A stretch of 64,000 nucleotides of DNA from CAWHJB01 sp963698715 (GCA_963698715.1 CAVORW010000002.1:248001-312000); one strand, 5' to 3'. Shown: positions 15,115-25,229, numbered from the stretch's first letter. Numbers and translations are program-made. Notes: generated by a model not told the origin, from the sequence alone.

Positions 15115-16509
15115 ATGACCCTGCCTACAAAGATCGTTGTCATCGGCGCTGGTAGCGCCTCCTTTGGCGAGAACACCCTGGCTGCTTTAATGAGCAGCCA
15201 GCGGCTGCAGGGTACTTCCCTGGCCCTGGTCGATCAAAACACGCCCAATCTCGATATCGTAGGGCGGTTAGCCTTGCGTCTCAATCGGGAGTGGAATGCG
15301 CAGATGTCTGTGACTACCCATACCCATCACCTGGAAGCCCTGGAAGGGGCGGAATTTGTCGTAATGGCGATCGAGGTTGGCCCGCGCGAGCAACTCTGGC
15401 AGCAGGATTATGATATCCCACTCAAATATGGAGTGCGCCAGCCCTACGCCGAAAATGGCGGTCCGGGTGGATTTGCACATGCAGCCCGAAATATTGGCCC
15501 AGTCATGCAAATCGTGCAGGACATGGAACGTATCTGCCCCCAGGCCTGGTTAATCAACTATACCAATCCGATGGTCAGAATTTGTGACGCCGTCAACCGC
15601 TACAGCCAGATCAGGGTGGTTGGCCTGTGCCACCAGATTCTTATCGGCTACTGTTTTGCCGGCATGCTTCTGAAGGACGATTTGGGCATTAATGTGCCGG
15701 ATGGCATCACGGGTATGCACTCGGACCAGCGCGAGAATCCCTTGCGCGATCAGGTTGTAGCTCAGATCGTGCCGCGGGTGGATCTTTTAGCCGCCGGTTT
15801 GAATCACTTCACCTGGGTTTTGGCGTTGCGCGATCGCCAGACCGGCGCAGACCTGTATCCATTGTTCTGCCAGCGTTGGGCCGACTATGATCCCATTTTT
15901 GAGCCGCTCACTCGCCGAGTTTTCGACGCTGTTGGTTTATTCCCGGTACCGGGCGATTCGCATCTGTGCGAATACCTTCCCTGGGTCAGTGACCCGGTCA
16001 CCCGGCCATGGGAAAAATACAACCTGCACCTGTATGAATGGGGTACCCGGGCCGAGATGAGAGATCAGGGCCTGATCCGCCTGGGAAAGATGGCAGATGG
16101 CCAGTTGCCTGTGGACCATTTGATGGACAGCGATTCGGAAGGAGCTCTGGAGATGATCGTCAATTTGGCTGGGTCTGGCAGCCATTACCATCTGGCTGCC
16201 AACCTGCCTAACCGGGGTCAGATCGAAAACCTCCCCCTGGGAGCTATTGTTGAAACCCCTGTGCTGGTAAACGGATCGGGGGTACATCCTGTGCATGTCG
16301 GCCGCCTGCCGGAGGCTGTAGCCGAACTTTGCCGCCGGGAAACGGCTGTAGCTCAGCTATGTGTGGATGCAGCGGAGCGGGGGGATTACCAAAAAGCATT
16401 ACAGTGCTTATTGCTGGATCCGGTTGTTACAGATATGGATTTAGCGAGGCAAATCTTGGACGATTATTTGAACGCCTACCGGCAGCACTTACCCCAGTTT
16501 TGGCGCTGA
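15115..16509 (+). CDS. Glycoside hydrolase family 4 (alpha-glucosidase/alpha-galactosidase type)
   Basis: GH4 enzymes cleave glycosides by an oxidation-elimination mechanism that uses NAD+ and Mn2+. The Rossmann motif is VVIGAGSASFG (residues 8-18). N151 in NYTNPM and C172-H173 in GLCHQ are the expected substrate and metal ligands. Length 464 aa is normal. It resembles the LplD/AglA-type branch, but substrate and anomeric preference cannot be read from sequence. The start follows AGGAGAGG by six bases. It stands alone, with no transporter beside it. Confidence 0.9.
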   Translation: MTLPTKIVVIGAGSASFGENTLAALMSSQRLQGTSLALVDQNTPNLDIVGRLALRLNREWNAQMSVTTHTHHLEALEGAEFVVMAIEVGPREQLWQQDYDIPLKYGVRQPYAENGGPGGFAHAARNIGPVMQIVQDMERICPQAWLINYTNPMVRICDAVNRYSQIRVVGLCHQILIGYCFAGMLLKDDLGINVPDGITGMHSDQRENPLRDQVVAQIVPRVDLLAAGLNHFTWVLALRDRQTGADLYPLFCQRWADYDPIFEPLTRRVFDAVGLFPVPGDSHLCEYLPWVSDPVTRPWEKYNLHLYEWGTRAEMRDQGLIRLGKMADGQLPVDHLMDSDSEGALEMIVNLAGSGSHYHLAANLPNRGQIENLPLGAIVETPVLVNGSGVHPVHVGRLPEAVAELCRRETAVAQLCVDAAERGDYQKALQCLLLDPVVTDMDLARQILDDYLNAYRQHLPQFWR

Positions 16510-16531
16510 GTGAGGGCTGCTGCTGGATTTC

Positions 16532-19177
16532 TTACTCCCACGCGACCACCCCATTCGTCCCATCGACCACGACCTGCGCTCCCGGCGGGATCCTTTGGGT
16601 TGCCTCAGAGACGTTCATGACAGCCGGGATGCCATATTCGCGCGCCATGATGGCAATGTGTTCGGCAAGAGAGCCTTCTTCCAACACGATCCCAGCCAGC
16701 GAAGCCAGCACGGGCGTCCACAATGGGCCGGCATTTTCGGCTACCAGCACGTCGCCCCGGGCAACGTCCGGCAGTGCAGTCGTCTCGGGAGCCAGGCAAG
16801 CAGGACCACTGCCTGTGCCTGGGCTGCCTGCCTGACCCGTGAGCGTGTTCTCCGGCAGTATCTTCGCATCTTGTTCCGCTGGCTTTGCAACCAGCTTGAA
16901 AGGCTTCTCCTGCTCCCTTTCTGGCAGACCTGGCTCTGGCAGTCCAAGCGAAGCCGGGGCGATCCGCTTGCTCCAGCGGCCAAACTGGCGCTGGCGTTCC
17001 ACGACTGTGGCAGACAGATCCTGCTTATCGGGATGGTACAGCGCTGACAGGATTTCTTCGGTCTCGAGCCAGCAAGCGTCTTCGGCCTGGGCCAGATCGC
17101 CCCGCCTCGCCAGCCAGCGGCCGGCGTAGATCACTGCCTGCATAAACTGACCTTCCGCTAACTGGTCGATGTAATGGTTGTGCTGGTCTCGATAAATCTC
17201 GTTCCTGCGGGCGTATTCCAGGCGAGACTGGAAGCGCGCTGCTGCAGCCGGGTTCTGTGCCTTCGAATACAGCGCTGCGAGCCTGTCCTGGGTTTGCCTC
17301 TGCACGCGTTCCCTGTGCTGCCTGGGCGAATCAACCGGCGCATCTGGGTCCTGGGGGAGATAGACGGCGACCATAGCCAGCACGTGTTCGGGCGCTTCTC
17401 GCCAGGGAACTGGCAGCGTAGCCGGGAAGCCGGATAGCGGGCGTCCGCACAGCCTGCCGCCGAATTCCGCCAGCAGGCGCTTGAACCCGGCGAGGAAATC
17501 CCTGGCTTCTGGCATCTCGGAAAGCAGAATCATCATACCAGGCGGGCGGGTGGATAGTAATCTGACGAGCGCAGGTCGTTGGCCGGCGAGTTGGGCAAGG
17601 TCGTAGATGGCTTCGATCAGGCGCGTGTGGATGGTTTCTTCGCCCCGGGTGAGAAATAAGAGCTCATCTTCTGCCTCGGGGCCGTCCCTGCCGCCAATCT
17701 GCCGGTAAGCCTCGACCAGCCTGGCGATCGGCAGGCGGCGCGGAACCAGGGTATGGATCATCCAGTGCCGCACTGCGGCAGCCAGCGCCTGCTCGAGATG
17801 CTCGGCGAGAGCCTCTCCACCCGCATTTTCCGGGTTAAAGACCCCCAGGCGTTCGGTCGTGCGCTCGATCTCCAGCCCCCAGTAGTCCCACAGCGTGAGA
17901 CTCTGTTCTTCCAGCCCGTCCATCTCCGATTTAAATGCTGCCGCACGCTGCTCTTGAGCGGAAAGATCGAGCGGGCTGGCAGCGCGCGCTATGAAAACCC
18001 TGCCGTGGACGTATTTTCGCCAGCGGGTTTCGGCAGACCCGCCATAGGCCACGGCCTGCCAGCCGCCTTCTGTGCGAGCTTTAATAAAATCCAGCGTAAT
18101 GGGCAGCAGAGTCGTCTCCGGCCAATCGTGGAAGCGCTCCAGCCACCAGTAGCGCCGTGATTCTCGCTCATTGGCCCACTCCACCGGAAACTGGACAGCT
18201 GCCAGGGATTGGGTGGGCAGCGTGGTGATCGGGCGGCTTTGCAGGACCCAAACCTGCTGCCCTGCGACCGCCCATTCCAGGTCCTGAGGCCGACCGAGCG
18301 CCTGTTCGGCCGCCAGCCCGAATTGTGCTACCCGCTGCAGCCAGCTAAGCGGCAGGCAGGCGCTTTTTTGCTGCTCCTCCGTAACGGGCACCCGCTGCAG
18401 ACCGCCAGCCGGCCCCGCTCGCATGCAGACCGGCTTGTCAGCGATGCTGATCTTCTCAATCCTCAGGTCGGTCCGGCGCACGTGGCTGACATCGGCAGGG
18501 ACGCTTCCATCTACTATCCCGGTCCCCAGTCCCCAGGTCGAGGCGACGGTAATGATGGCGGGGTCCAGGCTCAGCGGATCGACTGTGAAGCACACCCCGG
18601 CGCACTCCGCAACGAGCAGGGGCTGGATCAGCACACCCATCCCCCCTTCCTGATCTTTGAGCCCCTTCCCGGCTGATCTCAGGAATTGGGAGCGGGCCGC
18701 GATGGCATTGGCCGAATACCAGGATTTCCAGCAAGCCAGAACAGCCTCCTGGATATTTTGAGCGCCCGTTATGCCCAGAATACTTTCATACTGCCCTGCG
18801 AAGCTGGCAGTGGGCAGATCTTCCAGTGTAGCCGAGGAGCGAACTGCCATGGGCCCCTCGCCCCAGGACTGCAGGGCCAGGTCGGAGGCCTCCAGCACGG
18901 CTGCTGGAATCGCCAGGCCTTTCAGCAGCGGCGCAATCCTGCTGGCTGCCTCTGAAGCCCTGGAAGGATCGTCCAGCCCTGGCGACGCCAGCAGATTGTC
19001 GATTTGGTGTGCAAAATGGGCTTTAGCAGTCAGGAACGCGTCAACCGGGATGCATATCCCGTCCGGAACCGGAAAACCTGCGCCCATCAACCTGTTTAAG
19101 GTGGCTGCTTTTTGTCCAATGCGCTGCTCGTCTGCGGTTGAAATTTCGCCTAACTGTAAAATAGTATCTGCTGCCAA
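16532..19177 (-). CDS. PEP synthase-like dikinase, rifampicin-phosphotransferase-type architecture
   Basis: The 881-residue protein has an N-terminal ATP-grasp nucleotide-binding half (IGQKAATLNRLMGAGFPVPDG, VRSSATLEDLPTASFAGQYES, GVLIQPLL, LEWAVAGQQVWVLQSRPIT), a central helical region of about 400 residues, and a C-terminal swivelling phosphohistidine domain (LAEHIAIMAREYGIPAVMNV, with the catalytic His in EH rather than the usual SH). The PEP-binding TIM barrel of true PEP synthase is absent. This three-part layout is that of rifampicin phosphotransferases and related dikinases, which move the beta-phosphate of ATP to a small molecule. The acceptor is unknown. Its end is 22 bp from the convergent GH4 gene. 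Confidence 0.82.
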   Translation of the reverse strand: MAADTILQLGEISTADEQRIGQKAATLNRLMGAGFPVPDGICIPVDAFLTAKAHFAHQIDNLLASPGLDDPSRASEAASRIAPLLKGLAIPAAVLEASDLALQSWGEGPMAVRSSATLEDLPTASFAGQYESILGITGAQNIQEAVLACWKSWYSANAIAARSQFLRSAGKGLKDQEGGMGVLIQPLLVAECAGVCFTVDPLSLDPAIITVASTWGLGTGIVDGSVPADVSHVRRTDLRIEKISIADKPVCMRAGPAGGLQRVPVTEEQQKSACLPLSWLQRVAQFGLAAEQALGRPQDLEWAVAGQQVWVLQSRPITTLPTQSLAAVQFPVEWANERESRRYWWLERFHDWPETTLLPITLDFIKARTEGGWQAVAYGGSAETRWRKYVHGRVFIARAASPLDLSAQEQRAAAFKSEMDGLEEQSLTLWDYWGLEIERTTERLGVFNPENAGGEALAEHLEQALAAAVRHWMIHTLVPRRLPIARLVEAYRQIGGRDGPEAEDELLFLTRGEETIHTRLIEAIYDLAQLAGQRPALVRLLSTRPPGMMILLSEMPEARDFLAGFKRLLAEFGGRLCGRPLSGFPATLPVPWREAPEHVLAMVAVYLPQDPDAPVDSPRQHRERVQRQTQDRLAALYSKAQNPAAAARFQSRLEYARRNEIYRDQHNHYIDQLAEGQFMQAVIYAGRWLARRGDLAQAEDACWLETEEILSALYHPDKQDLSATVVERQRQFGRWSKRIAPASLGLPEPGLPEREQEKPFKLVAKPAEQDAKILPENTLTGQAGSPGTGSGPACLAPETTALPDVARGDVLVAENAGPLWTPVLASLAGIVLEEGSLAEHIAIMAREYGIPAVMNVSEATQRIPPGAQVVVDGTNGVVAWE

Positions 19178-19219
19178 CCCGGTACCCTTAATCGCTCAGG
19201 CATCTGTAAGAATGAATTT

Positions 19220-19260
19220 GATGGATGTATGTGGGCGAATTTCGCCCACATACATCCATC
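19220..19260 (-). terminator. 20-bp perfect hairpin between recD2 and the dikinase gene
   Basis: A perfect 20-bp inverted repeat (arms 19220-19239 and 19241-19260, core TATGTGGGCGAA) with almost no loop separates two genes on the minus strand. No T-tract follows on either side. It may stop recD2 transcripts, or form a cruciform or protein-binding site. Confidence 0.6.
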
Positions 19261-19281
19261 TTAAACACCCTGACTGACTAT

Positions 19282-21504
19282 TCAGTGGTTCAAGCGCCAG
19301 TCCAGGGCGGTAAAGCGTTCGGCGACCTTGTTGTTCTGAACAGCGATATGGATTGCCCGCCGGCTGCCCACCAGCACGCACAGCTTTTTAGCCCGCGTGA
19401 TTGCCGTATAAAGCAGATTGCGCTGCAGCATCATATAATGCTGTGTGACCAATGGGATAACAACGGCTGTAAATTCAGAGCCCTGTGATTTGTGGACCGA
19501 TATGGCATAGGCCAGCACCAATTGATCGGCTTCACTCCAATCGTAAAGCACCTTTCGGCCCTCGAAATCGATTTCCAGGCTCTGGTCGACCAGGTCCAAA
19601 CCCGTTATGAAACCGATATCGCCATTGAAGGTGTCCTTATCGTAATTATTTTGGGTCTGCATCACTTTGTCGCCTGGGCGAAACGTCTGCCCGAACAAGA
19701 GTTTTTCCGGTTTGCGGGCGGAAGGCGGATTTAATTCAGCCTGCAGGCGTTCGTTCAACGCGCTGACGCCCGCTGGGCCCCGGTACATCGGCGCCAATAC
19801 CTGGACATCATCTCGCCAGTTCAACCCAAACTTGCCCGGAATACGTTCGCAGACAACCGACTGCACCCAGTTGGCTGCTTCATCTGGCGACTCAGCTGTA
19901 AACAAGAAGAAATCGGCGCTGTTATTATCGAAGATTGGTATTTGCCCCTGGTTGATACGATGGGCATTGGTGATGATATGCGAATTAGCCGCCTGTCGGA
20001 AAATCACATTCAAGCGCGTGACCGGGGCCAATTGGCTGTCGATCACGTCACGCAGCACGTCTCCAGCACCTACCGATGGGAGCTGGTCCACATCCCCAAC
20101 CAGCAGCAGGTGGGTCCCTGGATGAATAGCTTTTAACAGGTGATTGGCAAGCAGCAAGTCCAGCATTGAGGCTTCGTCAACCACGACCAGATCGACGGGC
20201 AGCGGATTGTCCGGATTGTATTTGAAGCCCTCCACCGGAGAGTACCCGAGCAGCCGATGGATGGTGCTGGCGGGACGTTCGGTGGCCTGCGATAAGCGCT
20301 TGGCGGCTCTGCCGGTCGGTGAAGCCAGCGCATAGCGTTTTTTAGCGAGCTCAAGAGAAGCAATCAGGGCCCGCAGAGCAGTGGTCTTGCCAGTGCCGGG
20401 ACCTCCAGTCAGCACGCTGACCGGGCTGCTCAATGCGGTTCGGATCGCTGAGCGTTGTTCCTCTGAAAGAGCAGGGTCCAAGGTGACAAAGGATGGCGGG
20501 CTATCGCTCAGGCGTGTGGGCCAGGTCTTCGCCAAGGTTTGCAGCCGGTCCGTGACCCCTATTTCTCCAAAGTAAAGCGGAGTCAAGTAAACCGCATTTT
20601 GACCATAATTAGCAGTTTGGTCGCGCAAGGCCGGGTTACCGTCAGGGTTTTGCAGGGATCCATTTTGCAAGAAAGGCAGCACTTCTTGTTGGACCCGGCC
20701 GCTCTGCGACAGGCGCTGCAGGGCAGGCCCGACCATTTCTGCCGGTACACTCAGCAGCTCGGTAGCCCGGTCGGTCAATAAAGCTTGGGGAGAAAAAACA
20801 TGGCCCTCATCGATCATTTCATTCAGGGCATGTACAACTCCGGCCTCGATTCGAGAAGGGTGGTCGGGTGGCAGGCCGAGTGCTTGTGCCAGCCTGTCTG
20901 CGGTTATAAATCCCACCCCATAGATGTCCCGACTGAGTTGATAAGGATCGGTCTGGACAATCGCCAGAGATTGTGGGCCATATTGCTTGTAAATTTTAAT
21001 CGCCAGGTTTGTGCTGACATGATGGCTGTGCAAGAAGAGCATGATGTCTTTGACTTGTTTTTGCTCTTCCCAGGCGGCAGCGATCATCCCCGCTCGTTTT
21101 TCGCCGATATCTGGAACATTCAACAGCCTTTCGGGTTGTTTTTCGATGACATCCAGCGTGTGCGACCCAAATTGGGACACAATCCGCTCCGCCAGGCGCG
21201 GTCCAATCCCTTTCACCAGCCCCGATCCCAGGTAGCGCCGGATCCCGGCAGCCGTTGCAGGCATTGTTTGCTCGCAAATTTCAACCTGGAATTGCCGGCC
21301 GTGTTTGGCGTGGTTGGCCCAGTTGCCACTCAATTTCAAATGTTCGCCGGGAGATAATTCGGGCAAATTCCCTACCACAGTTACCAGCCCGTCCCGGTTG
21401 ATGCCGGCCGCTTTTCCCCCTTCTGGTCGTAAGCGCACCACACTGTACCCGTTCTCCGGGTTGTAATACGTGATACGCTCAACCGAGCCTTTCAGTTCAT
21501 CCAT
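19282..21504 (-). CDS. recD2: RecD2-type ATP-dependent DNA helicase
   Basis: RecD2 is a superfamily 1B 5'-to-3' helicase found in bacteria without RecBC. The protein is about 740 residues from the internal start MDELKGSVERITYYN, which matches the family N-terminus; the longer frame adds 24 unlikely residues. The N-terminal OB-like domain is followed by helix-hairpin-helix segments (LGSGLVKGIGPRLAERIV, LLNVPDIGEKRAGMIAAAW). Walker A is LTGGPGTGKTTALRAL, Walker B is VVVDEASMLDLL, and the C-terminal helicase motif is YAISVHKSQGSEF. All motifs are present, so it should be active. It lies downstream of the LCP gene, separated by a hairpin. Confidence 0.93.
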   Translation of the reverse strand: MDELKGSVERITYYNPENGYSVVRLRPEGGKAAGINRDGLVTVVGNLPELSPGEHLKLSGNWANHAKHGRQFQVEICEQTMPATAAGIRRYLGSGLVKGIGPRLAERIVSQFGSHTLDVIEKQPERLLNVPDIGEKRAGMIAAAWEEQKQVKDIMLFLHSHHVSTNLAIKIYKQYGPQSLAIVQTDPYQLSRDIYGVGFITADRLAQALGLPPDHPSRIEAGVVHALNEMIDEGHVFSPQALLTDRATELLSVPAEMVGPALQRLSQSGRVQQEVLPFLQNGSLQNPDGNPALRDQTANYGQNAVYLTPLYFGEIGVTDRLQTLAKTWPTRLSDSPPSFVTLDPALSEEQRSAIRTALSSPVSVLTGGPGTGKTTALRALIASLELAKKRYALASPTGRAAKRLSQATERPASTIHRLLGYSPVEGFKYNPDNPLPVDLVVVDEASMLDLLLANHLLKAIHPGTHLLLVGDVDQLPSVGAGDVLRDVIDSQLAPVTRLNVIFRQAANSHIITNAHRINQGQIPIFDNNSADFFLFTAESPDEAANWVQSVVCERIPGKFGLNWRDDVQVLAPMYRGPAGVSALNERLQAELNPPSARKPEKLLFGQTFRPGDKVMQTQNNYDKDTFNGDIGFITGLDLVDQSLEIDFEGRKVLYDWSEADQLVLAYAISVHKSQGSEFTAVVIPLVTQHYMMLQRNLLYTAITRAKKLCVLVGSRRAIHIAVQNNKVAERFTALDWRLNH

Positions 21505-21536
21505 AGCTATCTTAGATCTTGTAAAATTTTTGGGTG

Positions 21537-21570
21537 AAAACGGGCGTACATTTTTATGCACACCCGTTTT
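21537..21570 (-). terminator. Hairpin after the LCP gene
   Basis: AAAACGGG and CCCGTTTT form a stem that continues imperfectly inward. On the minus strand it lies just after the LCP stop codon (21586) and before the recD2 start. Its T-rich flank is compatible with an intrinsic terminator. Confidence 0.55.
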
Positions 21571-21585
21571 TACCATGCCCCGGAA

Positions 21586-23025
21586 TTATGGCATCGGGTT
21601 ATCGTTTGCCCAGGTCGTGCCGAGGGTCACTTCAATATCCACGGGATGAGCGGGATCATTGAAGTAATAAACTCGTATTCTGTCTATTTTCATCAGGTCG
21701 ACCAGATATTGGATGGTATAAGGTTTACCCGTGTAAAAAGTGATCTCTGTGTAAGTTGCTATCTGCTGAGCATTGCCCGTTTCGGTAACCTGGACGCCTT
21801 GAGATTGCAAATATTCCTGGGTCAGTGCAGCCAGGCCGGGCGTATAGGTGCCGTTCAATACGGAGATGCGGGCCGCCTCAGTCTCCAGCAGGGTTTTTTG
21901 GTCCAGGCTGGCAGCTGCCGGGCTGGTAGGGCCGGCCGCGGTGAAGATCTCATCCCGCAGAATGCGGATCTTCTCGGTGATGGGCTTTAGCACTTCTTGC
22001 TGCTGACCATCCGCGCTGGTGGCGGTGTACAGGCTGACCTGTTCCGGCGGGCTAATGATCCCTTTGCGGATCTGATCTTCCGAAATCTGCGAAGCCAGCC
22101 AGGCCAGCTTGATGCTTTCGTCCAGGGTCAGGTTGGTGTTGACGCCGCTGGACAGTTCGTTATAGAGCACCCCCGACTTGGCGATCAGGGTAGGCAGCAT
22201 GTCGAAACTTAAAATCCGGTTGCGAATTGCCAGGATCACCTGCTGCTGGCGCTGGGCGCGATCGAAATCGCCGCCCTCAGTCTTGCGGGCGCGCGCATAC
22301 GCCAGGGCCAGGTTGCCGGGCAAGGTTTGCACCCCGGGCTTCAAGGTCTTGGTGTTGTTATCCCCCAGCGGGTCGACGATAATCCTTTCAGGGACGACAA
22401 TCTTGACGCCGCCAATTTCATCAATGAAGCGTTCGAAAGCGCCGAAATCGATCTGGGCGTAATAATCGATCGGCACGCCCAATAATTCTTCCACGGTGTC
22501 CATTGCCAGTTGCGGCCCACCGCCCGGAAATTCAAACGCCTCGCCCAACTGATATGCTGTATTGATGCGCCCATAATTGAACCCACTGGGGATATTGACC
22601 CACAGGTCCCGAGGGATAGAAAGCATCCCTGCCGTACGGTTGATTGGGTCAAGGGTCAGAAGGATCATGGTATCCGTGCGGGGCGCTCCCTGGTCGGCTT
22701 CCAAATCGCGGAGATCCAGGCCCAATAATAGCACGGTTACCCGGCTGGCCCCATCCCAGGGGATGGGCTGCGGCCCGCTAGGCGCTTGCAGGGGGACATC
22801 GGGTGCGGTCAATGTTCCGACGATATCCGATGGGGTCGGCGTGGCATCCCGAACGGTGATGCCGGGCAGGCTGGTCAATTCCCAGGAGGTGACAAAATCA
22901 CGGATGGCTGAGTAGGTTAAATAGGCTGTCAGAGCTGCCGCAATAATTAGAGCAACCAGCAAGCTGATGCGTAAAATGGGATTGGCCCCGGAAGGGCTGG
23001 ATTGTTTAGGTTGTGTATTATCCAT
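21586..23025 (-). CDS. LytR-CpsA-Psr (LCP) family protein with LytR_C domain
   Basis: LCP proteins attach glycopolymers to peptidoglycan or handle polyprenyl-linked sugars outside the cell. The 479-residue protein has one N-terminal membrane helix (ISLLVALIIAAALTAYLTY), a proline-rich linker, then the LCP domain: VTVLLLGLDLR, RTDTMILLTLDPINRTAGMLSIPRDLWV and GGVKIVVPERI. The conserved Arg and Asp residues that bind pyrophosphate are present. A C-terminal LytR_C-like domain begins near residue 385 (ISVLNGTYTPGLAALTQEYLQSQG). It is probably the wall-assembly enzyme of this organism. It is divergent from the ABC-F gene. Confidence 0.92.
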   Translation of the reverse strand: MDNTQPKQSSPSGANPILRISLLVALIIAAALTAYLTYSAIRDFVTSWELTSLPGITVRDATPTPSDIVGTLTAPDVPLQAPSGPQPIPWDGASRVTVLLLGLDLRDLEADQGAPRTDTMILLTLDPINRTAGMLSIPRDLWVNIPSGFNYGRINTAYQLGEAFEFPGGGPQLAMDTVEELLGVPIDYYAQIDFGAFERFIDEIGGVKIVVPERIIVDPLGDNNTKTLKPGVQTLPGNLALAYARARKTEGGDFDRAQRQQQVILAIRNRILSFDMLPTLIAKSGVLYNELSSGVNTNLTLDESIKLAWLASQISEDQIRKGIISPPEQVSLYTATSADGQQQEVLKPITEKIRILRDEIFTAAGPTSPAAASLDQKTLLETEAARISVLNGTYTPGLAALTQEYLQSQGVQVTETGNAQQIATYTEITFYTGKPYTIQYLVDLMKIDRIRVYYFNDPAHPVDIEVTLGTTWANDNPMP

Positions 23026-23215
23026 ATCGTCTTATTTCAAATGCTGCCTGTTCGAGCAGAAAATAGTCGGGTTGTGTCCGAATTTGCTGGAAACGGCACG
23101 ATTATAACACGGGAAGATCGGGTCGTTTTGCGAGGTGGCAATTTCCTAGATGATGTGGATTATCTACGCGTACTTAAATTGGCATGTGCAGATCATGGCA
23201 CTTGCAATAAAACGG

Positions 23216-23221
23216 TATAAT
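23216..23221 (+). promoter_or_regulatory. -10 box of the ABC-F gene, seven bases before ATG
   Basis: A perfect TATAAT ends seven bases before the ATG at 23229. Transcription would start at or next to the start codon, and no Shine-Dalgarno sequence is visible. Confidence 0.5.
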
Positions 23222-23228
23222 TTGGCTC

Positions 23229-25229
23229 ATGTCACTACTCTCTGCCACCCACCTGGCCAAATCATTTGGCCCTGTAGATATCTTTTCGGGTATCTCGATT
23301 GGAATCCCATACGGGGCTCGGATTGCCATTGTTGGGCCGAATGGAGTTGGGAAAACCACCTTGCTGCGCATCCTGGTTGGCCTCGACGAACCAAGTGCAG
23401 GCCAGATCGCCAGGGCTAAAAACCTGAAACTTGGCTATCTGGCTCAGGAGGCGGCTCTAACTGGAACTCATACGCTGTGGGATGAATGCCTGCGAGCGTT
23501 GACCGATTTACTGGAACAGGAGGCCGAGTTGGTTCGCCTGGAGCATGCCATGAGCGATCCAGACAGAGTGGATGATGTTTTGGAGCGCTATGGCCGGCTG
23601 CAGCAGGCCTTTGAGCTGGCAGGCGGCTATATTTACGAAACTCGCATCCGCCAGACCTTAACCGGATTGGGCTTCGATGCAGGCGATTTTAAGCGTCCTA
23701 TTACTCAGCTTTCTGGAGGGCAGCGCACGCGGGCAATGCTCGCTCGTCTGCTGCTATCTAACCCGGACCTGCTTGTGCTGGATGAGCCCACCAATCACCT
23801 GGATATTGCCGCTGTGGAGTGGCTAGAAGGATACCTCAGCCAGTGGGAAGGGGCTACACTGATCGTCTCACACGACCGGTATTTTCTGGATAAAGTGGTG
23901 GATCATATCTGGGAAATGCGCACAGGTGGGATTGAGACCTACCGGGGCAACTACAGCGCCTACGTTAAAGACCGCCAACGGCGTTGGGAACTCCAGATGC
24001 AGATTTACGAGTCTGAAAAGGAGCGGCTTGAAAAGGAACTAGATTACGTCAAGCGCAATATTGCCGGGCAGCGAACCCAGCAGGCCAAAGGAAAACTGCG
24101 CCGCCTGAGCCGGGAAGTGGAAGCGATTGAGAGTCTTGGTTTTCAAGCTGTGCAATCTAAGAAATGGGCCGAGATCAGCTCCCTGGCCGCAATTTCTGAG
24201 CATACCATGAGCGTTGATGAGGTCGAACGCCACATCCGTTCCCTGCGCGGCCCACGCAATCGACCGCCGCAGCTTAATTTGAACTTAAAAGCCAGTTCTC
24301 GTTCAGGCGATCTGGTACTGCGCACCCGCAGTCTGGCGATTGGCTACGCGGATGAAGGTCGCCCGTTATTCATGTCGCCCGACTTGCTGCTTAAACGGGG
24401 TGACTGTGCTGCCATTATTGGCCCGAATGGAGCTGGCAAAACAACTTTCTTAAAAACTCTCCTCGCTCAGATGCCCCCATTTTCAGGGGAAGTGATCCTG
24501 GGTGCCAGCCTGAATTTGGGCTATTTTGCACAGGCCCATGAGGATCTCAATCTAAATCACACTCTTATTGAAGAGATCGAATCGGTTGCCCCCGAAATGT
24601 TATTGGCAGAAATTCGTGATTATCTGGCCCGGTTCCTGTTTACTGGTGACGAAGTCTTTAAGAAGATTGCTGTGCTATCAGGCGGTGAACGCGGCAGGGT
24701 GGCGCTGGCGAAATTGTCGCTGACCGAAGCCAATTTATTGCTGCTGGACGAGCCCACCAACCACCTGGACATCCCTTCTCAAGAAATTCTGCAGGAAGTG
24801 TTGGACGGATATCGAGGCACCATTCTGCTGGTCTCGCACGATCGCTATCTGATTGATGCCCTCGGTACCCAGATATGGGAAATTGAACCGGGTGAAGCCA
24901 GCTTGCGAGTTTTTGAAGGGACCTACAGCCAGTATCGCGCTCAACGCGAGGTGGAAGATACCGCTCAGGATGCCATCCGCCAGGTCGTTGTGGCTAAACA
25001 GGGCCGCTCACAAAATCGCAGCACCAGCGAAGATCGCCGCCGGCAGTCTCGTATCCAGGAGGTTGAGTCTTTGATAGCCACTCTGGAGGCCCAGTTAGAC
25101 ACCCTGGCGCGCCGGCTGGAAAAACCACCTGCTGACCCAACCAGGGTAGAAAAGCTTGGTCACGAATACGTGCGCATTCAGCGAGAAATGGATACCTTGC
25201 TCAGTGAGTGGGAAGGTTTACACCAATAA
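23229..25229 (+). CDS. ABC-F family ATPase
   Basis: ABC-F proteins have two ATPase domains and no membrane part; they act on ribosomes in translation control or antibiotic protection. The 666-residue protein has Walker A motifs GPNGVGKTTLL and GPNGAGKTTFL, signatures LSGGQRTRAMLARLL and LSGGERGRVALAKL, and Walker B LVLDEPTNHLDI and LLLDEPTNHLDI. The inter-domain linker (about residues 250-320) is rich in charged residues as expected for the P-site tRNA interaction motif. A C-terminal coiled coil (from about 610, VESLIATLEAQLDTLARRLEK) resembles Uup/YdiF types. Housekeeping and resistance roles cannot be told apart. Confidence 0.93.
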   Translation: MSLLSATHLAKSFGPVDIFSGISIGIPYGARIAIVGPNGVGKTTLLRILVGLDEPSAGQIARAKNLKLGYLAQEAALTGTHTLWDECLRALTDLLEQEAELVRLEHAMSDPDRVDDVLERYGRLQQAFELAGGYIYETRIRQTLTGLGFDAGDFKRPITQLSGGQRTRAMLARLLLSNPDLLVLDEPTNHLDIAAVEWLEGYLSQWEGATLIVSHDRYFLDKVVDHIWEMRTGGIETYRGNYSAYVKDRQRRWELQMQIYESEKERLEKELDYVKRNIAGQRTQQAKGKLRRLSREVEAIESLGFQAVQSKKWAEISSLAAISEHTMSVDEVERHIRSLRGPRNRPPQLNLNLKASSRSGDLVLRTRSLAIGYADEGRPLFMSPDLLLKRGDCAAIIGPNGAGKTTFLKTLLAQMPPFSGEVILGASLNLGYFAQAHEDLNLNHTLIEEIESVAPEMLLAEIRDYLARFLFTGDEVFKKIAVLSGGERGRVALAKLSLTEANLLLLDEPTNHLDIPSQEILQEVLDGYRGTILLVSHDRYLIDALGTQIWEIEPGEASLRVFEGTYSQYRAQREVEDTAQDAIRQVVVAKQGRSQNRSTSEDRRRQSRIQEVESLIATLEAQLDTLARRLEKPPADPTRVEKLGHEYVRIQREMDTLLSEWEGLHQ

